The notes: generated by a model not told the origin, from the sequence alone. A stretch of 6,866 nucleotides of DNA from NIOZ-UU13 sp964417935 (GCA_964417935.1 CAYQKF010000192.1:1-6866), one strand, 5' to 3'. Positions 1-6,309 are shown, counted from the first letter of the stretch. Made by a program: numbers and translations.

Positions 1-529
1 CGACTATCCGCCCGACGAGATATGGTCCACGTGGATAGACGGATGGGAAGTCCCGGAGAATGGCTCTATGGCAGGTCATGCTGAGCCTCCCTTTACCGAG
101 ACTACGATTGTTCACGGCGGTGGTCAATCGATGCCGCTTTATTACGAGAACAATTTCAAATACTCTGAGGCAACCATGACGTTGGTCTCGGTGCGTGATT
201 GGACCGAAGAAGGTGTTGGAGTATTGTCGCTGTGGTTCAGGGGCAATTCGGATAATGCTGCTGAACGGATGTATGTTGCTCTCAACGGCAGCGCGGTGGT
301 CTATCACGAAAATCCCAATGCAGCACAGATAGACGACTGGACAGAATGGACTATCGACTTGTCCGCCCCAAGCGGATTTGCAGCCCAGGGCGTGAACCTT
401 GCCAATGTCAATACGATTTCTATCGGTTTTGGCGACAAGAATAGTCTGCAAGCCGGCGGTTCAGGTTTAGTCTTTTTTGATGATATTCGACTGTATCGGC
501 CGGAACCGGAGCCGGAACCGGCACCTTAA
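1..529 (+). CDS. 3' end of a secreted multidomain protein: conserved planctomycete-type C-terminal beta-sandwich domain (5' partial)
   Basis: The reading frame is open from base 2 and ends at a TAA at 527-529. An internal ATG at 68 is not the start, because the codons upstream (DYPPDEIWSTWIDGWEVP) match the same domain of the protein at 4144-6309. About 175 residues are visible. They include 'TWIDGW', 'HGGGQSMPLYY', 'DWTEEGVGVLSLWFRG', 'WTEWTIDL' and the closing 'FFDDIRLYRP'. The pattern suggests a jelly-roll or galactose-binding-like fold such as that of carbohydrate-binding modules; this is inference from motif spacing. The tail is a short Pro-Glu run (EPEPEPAP) where the paralogue has only PAP. 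Identity to the C-terminus of the 4144-6309 protein is about 85% by eye, with a three-residue insertion (near SAPSGF versus QDF) and a six-residue longer tail. No membrane anchor or sorting signal is visible at the C-terminus. The N-terminal part lies outside the window. By analogy it may carry a signal peptide and FN3-like modules. Confidence 0.9.
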   Translation, partial: DYPPDEIWSTWIDGWEVPENGSMAGHAEPPFTETTIVHGGGQSMPLYYENNFKYSEATMTLVSVRDWTEEGVGVLSLWFRGNSDNAAERMYVALNGSAVVYHENPNAAQIDDWTEWTIDLSAPSGFAAQGVNLANVNTISIGFGDKNSLQAGGSGLVFFDDIRLYRPEPEPEPAP

Positions 530-588
530 ACCGAGAATTAGGTGTCAATTGAGATTGTTTGGTTGATAAGAGGCTGCATAAGTCTGAG

Positions 589-620
589 ATTGCCACGTCC
601 GCCTTTGGCGGACTCGCAAT
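589..620. repeat. Palindromic intergenic repeat (REP-like), intact copy
   Basis: The inner stem gtccgcc (597-603) pairs perfectly with ggcggac (607-613) over a TTT loop. The outer stem attgc (589-593) pairs with gcaat (616-620), with a small internal loop between them. It is flanked by 'agtctgag' on the left and 'gacaaa' on the right. The same block recurs, partly decayed, at 6369-6400. Palindromes framed by 'gagattgc...gcaatgaca' are, from memory, common dispersed intergenic repeats in several bacterial phyla. That general statement is recall, and membership of this copy in a dispersed family is inference. Confidence 0.7.
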
Positions 621-632
621 GACAAAAGAGAG

Positions 633-647
633 GGCAACTAATTTGCC
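633..647 (+). other. Small hairpin just upstream of the terminator
   Basis: ggcaa (633-637) pairs with ttgcc (643-647) over a five-base loop. It lies between the palindromic repeat and the terminator. In copy B this spot is altered and followed by a 30-bp insertion. Confidence 0.35.
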
Positions 648-653
648 TCATTC

Positions 654-686
654 GGGGCTTATACTGATTAGGTATAGGCCCCTTTT
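654..686 (+). terminator. Intrinsic (Rho-independent) terminator for the gene ending at 529
   Basis: An 11-bp stem (654-664 with 672-682, one T-G wobble at 659/677) encloses a seven-base loop and is followed by TTTT at 683-686. The GC-rich base of the stem (GGGGC/GGCCCC, with the wobble next to it) and the T run fit a Rho-independent terminator. It lies about 125 bp after the stop codon. A matching terminator follows the paralogous gene at 6465-6501, and conservation of the stem in both copies supports function. Confidence 0.85.
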
Positions 687-690
687 CAAT

Positions 691-817
691 TGACTCCGCC
701 CAAAGACGGCGTATCTGCGATACGCCTGTTGTCCGCAGTTCACAGGACGCCTTGCGGCAAATGCCTTACGGCAGAAGCGTATGTATCCATATTGATTATT
801 TTGCAGTCGCCGCGGCG
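691..817. repeat. Cluster of inverted repeats downstream of the terminator
   Basis: Several short palindromes are packed here: ggcgtatc (708-715) with gatacgcc (719-726), a perfect 8-bp stem with a TGC loop; cctgt (725-729) with acagg (742-746); ccgcag (733-738) against cttgcgg (751-757); tgcc (762-765) with ggca (770-773); and the perfect 10-bp palindrome cgccgcggcg (808-817). Some are mutually exclusive. The block lies beyond the terminator, so it is not part of the upstream gene's 3' UTR. It is partly conserved at about 6508-6620 in copy B. It reads best as a nested array of intergenic repeat elements. Confidence 0.55.
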
Positions 818-888
818 CCCAGCCAGGGGAGATTGCCGATTTTATTTGAGGGTTCTAAAAAAGCAGGCATAATTCGATAGTTTTTTTC

Positions 889-918
889 TTGACGCGAAAG
901 TAGTGAATTTAGTATAAA
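889..918 (+). promoter_or_regulatory. Candidate sigma70-type promoter for the 1168-4011 gene
   Basis: A -35 box TTGACG (889-894) is separated by 18 bp from a -10 box TATAAA (913-918), in an AT-rich stretch after a run of seven T. Transcription would start near 925, giving an unusually long leader of about 240 nt before the ATG at 1168. This is a consensus match only, and planctomycete promoter consensus is poorly known to me. Confidence 0.45.
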
Positions 919-1006
919 TAGTATTGACTAAGCTTGTTCCAGTAGAGGTAGGTATTTGCTGATTCAGAGCTTATGACGTGTGGAATATTTGTAGTTTTTC
1001 GAATAG

Positions 1007-1040
1007 AGGAGGAGTTATTATGTTGGGTACGAAGTTGTAG
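1007..1040 (+). CDS. Six-codon mini-ORF with strong Shine-Dalgarno box (leader peptide or gene-start relic)
   Basis: AGGAGG (1007-1012) is followed after seven bases by ATG (1020-1022), which opens MLGTKL and stops at TAG (1038-1040). The layout resembles the starts of the two large genes in the window: GGAGG, then 'attATG', then a short basic stretch reaching a TTG codon. MLGTKL also resembles MLEKKL of the 4144 gene. It could be a translated leader in the long 5' UTR of the next gene, or the decayed start of a lost paralogue. Past the stop, the frame shows no hydrophobic signal-peptide core, which leaves the relic reading unproven. Confidence 0.35.
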
Positions 1041-1058
1041 TGGAAACTTTGTACTTCG
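1030..1058 (+). other. Alternative hairpins overlapping the mini-ORF
   Basis: cgaagt (1030-1035) can pair with acttcg (1053-1058). Alternatively aagtt (1032-1036) can pair with aactt (1045-1049). The two pairings exclude each other and overlap the last codons of the mini-ORF, as in some attenuation leaders. The stems are short, so chance pairing is possible. Confidence 0.25.
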
Positions 1059-1110
1059 CAGTTAAGATTTTTACATCTCAATTAACAATCTATATTTTTT
1101 TTGAATCCCG

Positions 1111-1146
1111 CCCGTCGTCCGCAGGATACCTTGCGGCAAAGACGGG
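1111..1146 (+). promoter_or_regulatory. Two-tier hairpin in the leader, next to the ribosome binding site
   Basis: The outer stem cccgtc (1111-1116) pairs with gacggg (1141-1146). The inner stem 1119-1125 pairs with 1130-1136 (7 bp, one G-T wobble) over a four-base loop. The structure ends eight bases before the Shine-Dalgarno box at 1155. The words 'gtccgcag' and 'ccttgcggcaaa' are shared with 731-761, so it is also a member of a local repeat. It may influence translation start or only be a transposed repeat. Confidence 0.45.
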
Positions 1147-1154
1147 ACGGTGTG

Positions 1155-1161
1155 AAGGAGG
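1155..1161 (+). promoter_or_regulatory. Ribosome binding site of the 1168 gene
   Basis: A perfect AAGGAGG lies six bases before the ATG at 1168. This fixes the start and agrees with the signal peptide that follows immediately. Confidence 0.9.
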
Positions 1162-1167
1162 ATTATT

Positions 1168-4011
1168 ATGTCTAAAAAATTGATTTATCTGGTTTCTTTT
1201 GTTTTGGTGCTGGGCGGGGCAAGTTACACCTGGGCCGGTCAAGAGCCCGTGGCACATTATGAGTTTGAGGGCATTAACGACTTCAGCAACACCGGCACGA
1301 GCACCGCTATCACAGGCGAGCCAAAGGGTGACGCCCAAATCATCTGGGACGACGAGAGAGATTCGTACGTCCTGAGCCTGGCTGCCGATGGGGACTATGT
1401 GTACTGCGAAAGGAGCTGGTCGGGCATAGTCGCGACGGAAATGACGGTCATGGCCTGGATAAAGACGAGCTCGGTGGGCTCGTCCGATAGTATCGTTGCT
1501 CTCGGGTACGCCTGGAGACTACGCAGTGGCTCAGGCGGAAACGCTGCGTTTCAAGTTATGAACACCGAGCCGGTAACCGCAGCCACCGGAACCTGGCCCG
1601 TGGACGATGGCACGTGGCATCATGTGGCCGGGGCGTATGACGGGACAGAGTACAAACTGTACATCGACGGCAGAACGAATGTCTCGGTCGCTTCTTCGGG
1701 AATCCTAAAGGGCGATGCTACTGCTTATTACGGAACCATCGGCGCACATTACAAGAGGAGCGATGGCGCCCCAAAAAACTTTTTCAACAGTTTGATTGAT
1801 GATGTCCGCATCTATGACAGGGTCTTGTCTGAGGAGGAGATTCGTGAAATTACCGCTATTGCAGGAGCGGAGGCGGCTGAGCCGAATCCGGCCGACGGGC
1901 AGCAGATGGATGTGGTAAAGGGCGTAGTTCTTAGCTGGGTACCGGGAACGTCTGCACAGAAACATGATGTGTACTTCGGGGCCAATTTTGACGATGTAAG
2001 CGAGGCCGGTACAACAATTGACCCCAATAACGTTTACAAGGGTCGCCAGGATCCTAACCAGTATGCTGTCGGCGCAACCCTTGATTTTGGAAAAACTTAC
2101 TACTGGCGGATTGATGAGGTTGAGGCCGACGGTACTACGATACACAAAGGCTACCTCTGGCAATTTACCGCAGAGCCTTTTGGCTATCCAATCCCACCTT
2201 CAACTGTAACCGCCACAGCTTCCAGCAGCGACACGGGGAAAGGGCCTGAGAATACCACAAACGGCTCAGGACTCGATGACGCTCTGCATTCAAAGGAGAC
2301 AACGGACATGTGGCTCAGCGCCGGCGGTGCGCCCCAGCCGAGCTGGATCCTGTACGAGCTCGACAAGGTCTATAAACTGCATGAGATGCGGGTGTGGAAT
2401 TATAACGGCGAGTCTATTCTTGCCGGGTACGGCATCAAAAATGCTGCCATTGAATATTCGACTGATGGTATCGCCTATACGACGTTGGGAGCTGCGCATG
2501 AATTTGCCCAGGCGCCCGGCGCCGATGGCTATGCACACAATACTACAATTGATTTTGAGGGCGCGGTGGCAAAGTACGTCAGGGTCACCGCCAACAGCAA
2601 CTGGGGAGGTGCCCTGTATGACCGATATGGCCTGAGCGAGATTGGCTTATCTTACATACCCGTCTGGGCAAGAGAGCCCAGCCCGGCCGAGGGCGCAACA
2701 GGTGTGGGCCCGAATGTGGTGCTTGGCTGGAGAGCGGGAAGACAAGCATCCACACACGATGTGCACCTCAGCAGCAACAGGGAATCCGTGTTGGAAGGTA
2801 CCGCTTATGCCGGCTCAGTGACCGAAGCTAACTATGATGCCGGGGCGCTTGACCTGAGCGAAACTTACTACTGGCGGGTCGATGAGGTCAATGAGGCCCA
2901 AACCCCCACGACGTTGGAAGGTAACCTCTGGAACTTTGCGACACCCGATTATCTTATTGTGGACAATTTTGAGCTCTACAATGACCTTAATCCCGATGTT
3001 CCCCAGAGCAACAGAATATTTTATACGTGGTTAGATGGAATCGACAACCCGACAAACGGCTCTATCGTCGGTTATGACAACCCTCCTTTTGCCGAGCAAA
3101 CGATTGTTCACGGCGGCAATCAATCGATGCCGCTATTTTACGACAACAACTTCAAATATTCACAAGCTGAGCGGACGCTGAGCCCGCCACAGGATTGGAC
3201 AAAAAACGGTGTTAAAGCATTGTTACTAAACTTCTACGGCGACCCTGACAATGCCGTTGAGCAGATGTATGTGAAGCTCAATGGTTCCAAGGTGGTATAT
3301 GACGGTGACACAGCTGACATAAAGCGAGCATCCTGGCATGATTGGAATATTGATCTTGCATCGTTTGGCGTGGACCTGGCAAATGTCACAACGATTGCCA
3401 TTGGCTTTGGTGACGAGGCAAATCCAGCGGCCGGCGGTTCAGGCATGGTGTACTTTGACGACATTAGGCTGTATCGGCTGGTACCTGAGCCTCCTGTGGA
3501 AATATGGTTTGAAGCAGAAGCTGCGGACAGTATTACAGCGCCCATGAAGATTTATGATAGCCCACTGGCATCGGGTGGTCAGTACATCGGGACTGATGAG
3601 GGCTCCGGCGACGAAACTGAAAGCCCGCCTGTTTACGGTGTCGCCACCTACAATTTCACTGTTCAGGAGGGAACCTACAAAATCCTGCTTCACGTGATTG
3701 TCATTGGAGGCGCTGACTCATTCTGGGTCCGGATCTCGGATGCTACTAATTACGACCCGGGGACCCATAGCAGCGGCTGGATCAAGTTTAATGTGATAGA
3801 CAAAGGAGATATTTGGCACTGGGATGAGGTGCACAGCAACAGTCACGGCAACGAGGTTGTAAAAATCACGTTGTCGGCCGGGGAGCACACGCTGGAGATC
3901 GCGCGTCGTGATGATGCCACACTTCTCGATTGTATTCTGATTACCGATGAGCTGGGCCTTGACCAAAGGTCGTTGCCGCACGTGATTCCTCAGGCGGCTA
4001 CTGAGCCGTAA
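1168..4011 (+). CDS. Secreted multidomain carbohydrate-binding-type protein (LamG, FN3-like x2, discoidin-like, conserved C-terminal domain, CBM6/35-like)
   Basis: 947 residues. Residues 1-23 form a signal peptide (basic KK, hydrophobic core, likely cut after TWA-23), so the protein is exported. Domains by eye: LamG/concanavalin-like about 27-229, ending in the hallmark DDVRIYDRVLSEEE (211-224); FN3-like 238-335 with HDVYFGANFDDV and TYYWRIDEV; F5/8-type C (discoidin)-like 342-497 with GPENTTNGSG and HNTTIDF; FN3-like 503-592; the conserved 'VDNFELYND' domain 594-771 shared with both neighbours; and a CBM6/35-like domain 776-935 with EAE (782-784), ASGGQYIG (801-808), WHWDEV (883-888) and LLDCILITDE. 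CBM6/35 and discoidin domains usually bind sugars, often with calcium. The ligand here is unknown. No glycosidase, peptidase or other catalytic motif is visible, and no C-terminal anchor. It is the only protein of the three with a domain after the shared C-terminal module. A short 132-bp gap to the next gene on the same strand allows co-transcription. The domain order is familiar from Phycisphaerae secreted proteins (recall). Confidence 0.92.
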   Translation: MSKKLIYLVSFVLVLGGASYTWAGQEPVAHYEFEGINDFSNTGTSTAITGEPKGDAQIIWDDERDSYVLSLAADGDYVYCERSWSGIVATEMTVMAWIKTSSVGSSDSIVALGYAWRLRSGSGGNAAFQVMNTEPVTAATGTWPVDDGTWHHVAGAYDGTEYKLYIDGRTNVSVASSGILKGDATAYYGTIGAHYKRSDGAPKNFFNSLIDDVRIYDRVLSEEEIREITAIAGAEAAEPNPADGQQMDVVKGVVLSWVPGTSAQKHDVYFGANFDDVSEAGTTIDPNNVYKGRQDPNQYAVGATLDFGKTYYWRIDEVEADGTTIHKGYLWQFTAEPFGYPIPPSTVTATASSSDTGKGPENTTNGSGLDDALHSKETTDMWLSAGGAPQPSWILYELDKVYKLHEMRVWNYNGESILAGYGIKNAAIEYSTDGIAYTTLGAAHEFAQAPGADGYAHNTTIDFEGAVAKYVRVTANSNWGGALYDRYGLSEIGLSYIPVWAREPSPAEGATGVGPNVVLGWRAGRQASTHDVHLSSNRESVLEGTAYAGSVTEANYDAGALDLSETYYWRVDEVNEAQTPTTLEGNLWNFATPDYLIVDNFELYNDLNPDVPQSNRIFYTWLDGIDNPTNGSIVGYDNPPFAEQTIVHGGNQSMPLFYDNNFKYSQAERTLSPPQDWTKNGVKALLLNFYGDPDNAVEQMYVKLNGSKVVYDGDTADIKRASWHDWNIDLASFGVDLANVTTIAIGFGDEANPAAGGSGMVYFDDIRLYRLVPEPPVEIWFEAEAADSITAPMKIYDSPLASGGQYIGTDEGSGDETESPPVYGVATYNFTVQEGTYKILLHVIVIGGADSFWVRISDATNYDPGTHSSGWIKFNVIDKGDIWHWDEVHSNSHGNEVVKITLSAGEHTLEIARRDDATLLDCILITDELGLDQRSLPHVIPQAATEP

Positions 4012-4016
4012 GGAGG

Positions 4017-4056
4017 CTTGATTTCAATGACTATGCTATTGATGCACAAGTTTTTT
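4017..4056 (+). terminator. Weak terminator-like hairpin after the 1168-4011 gene
   Basis: cttg (4017-4020) pairs with caag (4047-4050) and tcaat (4024-4028) with attga (4038-4042), followed by six T (4051-4056). The stem is broken and AT-rich, far weaker than the terminators at 654 and 6465. It may give partial termination, with read-through into the next gene. Confidence 0.35.
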
Positions 4057-4130
4057 ATAAAAAAATGACAATTTTTCAGGTACCATGTTTTGTTCAAAAA
4101 TTCTTGTTTTGGGAACAGGAAACTTTATTT

Positions 4131-4135
4131 GGAGG
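4131..4135 (+). promoter_or_regulatory. Ribosome binding site that sets the start at 4144
   Basis: GGAGG lies eight bases before ATG 4144. An in-frame TTG at 4090 would extend the protein by 18 residues, but the extension contains this Shine-Dalgarno box and would put charged residues ahead of the signal peptide. I see no convincing promoter in the 132-bp gap. Confidence 0.85.
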
Positions 4136-4143
4136 AAAAAATT

Positions 4144-6309
4144 ATGTTAGAGAAAAAATTGATAAGAACCTTACTTTGTTGTGTGGTAGCACTTAGTTTT
4201 TCAGCTGCTGGAGCCATGGGGGATAATATACTATTTATAGTGAATGATCCGACTGAAGCCACCTACCCCAACGACACTTTGATAAAAGATTTCCTTGAAA
4301 GCCTTGGACATACTGTAACGTATTTTGATGATGACGAAGACGAAGCAGCCATGGAGGCTGCCGCTGCCGCCGCGGATTTGGTTTATATTTCCGAATCGGT
4401 AGGCTCCAGCGCAGTCAGGGAAAAAATCACAGAAATAGAAACACCGATAATCGTCGGCGAGCCTTACGCCTGGGATGAAATGGGCATGACACATGGTGGC
4501 GGTGGAACAAGCGACGTGGCAACTACAGATATAACAATCGTCAGTCCCGGGCATCCTATGGCCGCAGGTCTCAGCGGAACAGTTACCGTTCTGACTGGTA
4601 TCACGGGCTCGGAAGGCACGGCCCAATTTGCCATGGGCGACGCAGGAGATGAGGCCACCGTCATTGCAACAGCCACCTTAGCTGACGGCCAGACTTACGA
4701 TGTTATTCTTGTTTACGAAAAGGGAGCTGCGCTGGCTGTAGCTCCTACAGATGGCAGTGGCCCGTTTGCAGCGGATATCCGCATCGGTATGTTCTTTCAC
4801 TATTACGCACATGATGTATTGAATGAGAATGCTTATGCACTGATTGGAGCGGCCGTTAAATATGTGCTGGGCGTGAAACCTAAGGCCAGAACCCCCAAAC
4901 CACGAAATGGTGCCCTCTATGAGGATATATGGGCGACCCTTGAATGGTCGCCGGGAGATTTTGCGGTCTCACATGATGTATATTTCGGCGATAATTTTGA
5001 CGATGTGAATGCCGGAGCCGAAAGTACGTTCCAGGGCAACCAGGTCTCGACCCTTCTTATTGTCGGTTTTCTCGGATTTGCCTCTCCGGACGGCCTTGTT
5101 CCAGGCACAACTTACTACTGGCGTGTTGACGAGATCAATGACCAGGACCCCAATAGTCCGTGGAAAGGTAATGTCTGGAGCTTTTCGGTTCCACCCAAGA
5201 CCGCCTATACACCCGACCCGGCTGATGGTGCCGAGTTGGTAGACCCGGATGTGGAGCTTAACTGGACGGGAGGTTTCGGTTCGAAATTGCACACCGTATA
5301 TTTCGGCGATAATTTTGACGATGTGAATAATGACGCTGGGGGTTTCTCTCAGGGGACTACAACCTATACTCCCGGCCCACTTAAATTGGCTAAGACTTAC
5401 TACTGGCGGGTCGATGAGTTTGATGCCATCGATACGTATAAAGGCGACGTCTGGAGCTTTACTACTGAGGGCGGAGTCGGGAACCCGAATCCGTCTAATG
5501 GCGCTGTGGATGTAGAGCAGACACCTGTTCTTACCTGGACACCGGGAGTCTATGCCGTTTCGCATCAAGTGTACTTTGGCACAGATAAAGATGCCGTACG
5601 CAATGCCAATACCAGTTCACCAGAGTATAAAGATACCGGGAACCTTGGCTCTGAGAGTTATGAGCCTGGGAAGCTTGAGTGGTATAGCACTTACTACTGG
5701 CGGATTGATGAGGTCAATAACATCAATCCCGACAGTCCGTGGACAGGCAGCCTCTGGAACTTTACGACAGCCGACTTCATTGTGATAGACGATTTTGAGG
5801 ACTACAACGACTATCCGCCCGACGAGATATTCAGTACATGGATAGACGGATGGGAAGTCCCGATGAATGGTTCTATGGCTGGTCATGCTGACCCTCCTTT
5901 TGCCGAGACAAATATTGTTCACGGCGGCGGTCAATCGATGCCGCTTTATTACGACAACAATTTCATGTACTCTGAGGCAACCATGACGTTGGTTTCGGCG
6001 CGTGATTGGACAGAAGAAGGAGTTGGAGTATTGTCGCTGTGGTTCAGAGGTGATGCGGCTAATACTGCTGAGCGGATGTATGTTGCTCTCAACGGCAGCG
6101 CGGTGGTATATCACGATGACCCCAGTGCAGCGCAGATAGCTACCTGGACAGAATGGACTATCGACCTACAGGATTTTGCAGCCCAGGGCGTAAATCTTGC
6201 CAATGTCAATACGATTTCTATTGGTTTCGGCGATAAGAATAATCCGCAGGCCGGCGGCTCCGGTATGGTGTTATTTGACGATATTCGTCTGTATCGACCG
6301 GCACCGTAA
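4144..6309 (+). CDS. Secreted protein with GATase-like Rossmann-type N-terminal domain, three FN3-like modules and the conserved C-terminal domain
   Basis: 721 residues from ATG 4144. Residues 1-24 form a signal peptide (EKK..R, hydrophobic core, likely cut after AGA-24). Residues 27-244 form an alpha/beta domain: strand 'NILFIVND', 'LESLGHTVTYFDDD', 'ADLVYISESV', 'TPIIVGEPYAWDEMGMT', 'GHPMAAGLSGTVTV' and 'RIGMFFHYYAHD'. This resembles the ThuA/class I glutamine-amidotransferase-like fold. No Cys-His-Glu catalytic set is evident, so a binding role is more likely (inference). FN3-like modules follow at about 248-350, 352-442 and 446-542, each with a 'VYFG' strand and a 'TYYWRVDE' motif; the first two share 'YFGDNFDDVN'. 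The shared C-terminal domain spans 544-721 (VIDDFEDYNDYPPDEIF to FDDIRLYRPAP) and is nearly the same as that of the partial gene at 1-529. There is an acidic patch DDDEDE and an Ala-rich helix after the second strand. No anchor is seen at the C-terminus. The exact function is unknown; an exported binding or structural role fits best. Confidence 0.92.
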   Translation: MLEKKLIRTLLCCVVALSFSAAGAMGDNILFIVNDPTEATYPNDTLIKDFLESLGHTVTYFDDDEDEAAMEAAAAAADLVYISESVGSSAVREKITEIETPIIVGEPYAWDEMGMTHGGGGTSDVATTDITIVSPGHPMAAGLSGTVTVLTGITGSEGTAQFAMGDAGDEATVIATATLADGQTYDVILVYEKGAALAVAPTDGSGPFAADIRIGMFFHYYAHDVLNENAYALIGAAVKYVLGVKPKARTPKPRNGALYEDIWATLEWSPGDFAVSHDVYFGDNFDDVNAGAESTFQGNQVSTLLIVGFLGFASPDGLVPGTTYYWRVDEINDQDPNSPWKGNVWSFSVPPKTAYTPDPADGAELVDPDVELNWTGGFGSKLHTVYFGDNFDDVNNDAGGFSQGTTTYTPGPLKLAKTYYWRVDEFDAIDTYKGDVWSFTTEGGVGNPNPSNGAVDVEQTPVLTWTPGVYAVSHQVYFGTDKDAVRNANTSSPEYKDTGNLGSESYEPGKLEWYSTYYWRIDEVNNINPDSPWTGSLWNFTTADFIVIDDFEDYNDYPPDEIFSTWIDGWEVPMNGSMAGHADPPFAETNIVHGGGQSMPLYYDNNFMYSEATMTLVSARDWTEEGVGVLSLWFRGDAANTAERMYVALNGSAVVYHDDPSAAQIATWTEWTIDLQDFAAQGVNLANVNTISIGFGDKNNPQAGGSGMVLFDDIRLYRPAP
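4978..5010 (+). repeat. 33-bp exact direct repeat, unit 1 (FN3-like module 1)
   Basis: These 33 bases, encoding VYFGDNFDDVN, recur identically at 5296-5328, including all synonymous positions. A related but diverged version occurs in the upstream gene near 1970-2002. Confidence 0.85.
5296..5328 (+). repeat. 33-bp exact direct repeat, unit 2 (FN3-like module 2)
   Basis: Identical to 4978-5010, 318 bp apart and in the same frame. This is consistent with tandem module duplication or gene conversion within the gene. Confidence 0.85.

Larger units (their letters stand above)
1..808 (+). repeat. Segmental duplication, copy A (gene 3' end plus downstream spacer)
   Basis: Base 1 aligns with base 5808 and similarity continues through the stop codon, the palindromic repeat, the terminator and on to the shared word 'gtatgtatccatattga' (about 779-795 here, 6602-6618 in copy B). 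It then fades by about 808. The left edge is set by the window, so the true duplication may be longer. Coding-part differences are mostly substitutions plus in-frame indels. Non-coding differences include two insertions of about 30 bp in copy B. Confidence 0.85.
530..1167. other. Long intergenic region without a convincing gene
   Basis: This stretch holds the palindromic repeat, the terminator, a cluster of inverted repeats at 691-817, a promoter near 889-918, a mini-ORF at 1020-1040 and a hairpin before the next ribosome binding site. Its open frames are short, start at non-ATG codons or lack a Shine-Dalgarno box, and cross structured repeats. I see no tRNA or known riboswitch. Confidence 0.7.

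Noticed and set aside
690..872. 60-codon open frame on the plus strand
   Set aside because: It starts at a TTG right after the terminator's T run, has no Shine-Dalgarno box, and runs through the inverted-repeat cluster. The homologous spacer in copy B does not keep the frame.
1070..1096. Second promoter-like pair TTTACA and TATATT closer to the 1168 gene
   Set aside because: The spacer is only 15 bp and both boxes lie in T-rich DNA. It is weaker than the pair at 889-918, though it cannot be fully excluded.
1090..1338. 82-codon minus-strand frame across the start of the 947-residue gene
   Set aside because: It overlaps a clear Shine-Dalgarno box, signal peptide and LamG start on the plus strand, and has no domain signature of its own.
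4090..4143. Upstream TTG start extending the 721-residue protein by 18 residues
   Set aside because: The extension contains the GGAGG that serves ATG 4144, and the signal peptide begins naturally at 4144.
4969..5568. 199-codon minus-strand frame inside the second large gene
   Set aside because: It is a shadow of the repeated FN3-like modules. Its apparent internal repeats simply mirror the plus-strand repeats.
4978..5702. Regularly spaced repeats that might suggest a CRISPR array
   Set aside because: The repeats are in frame, about 300 bp apart and part of protein modules, with no short unique spacers and no cas genes.
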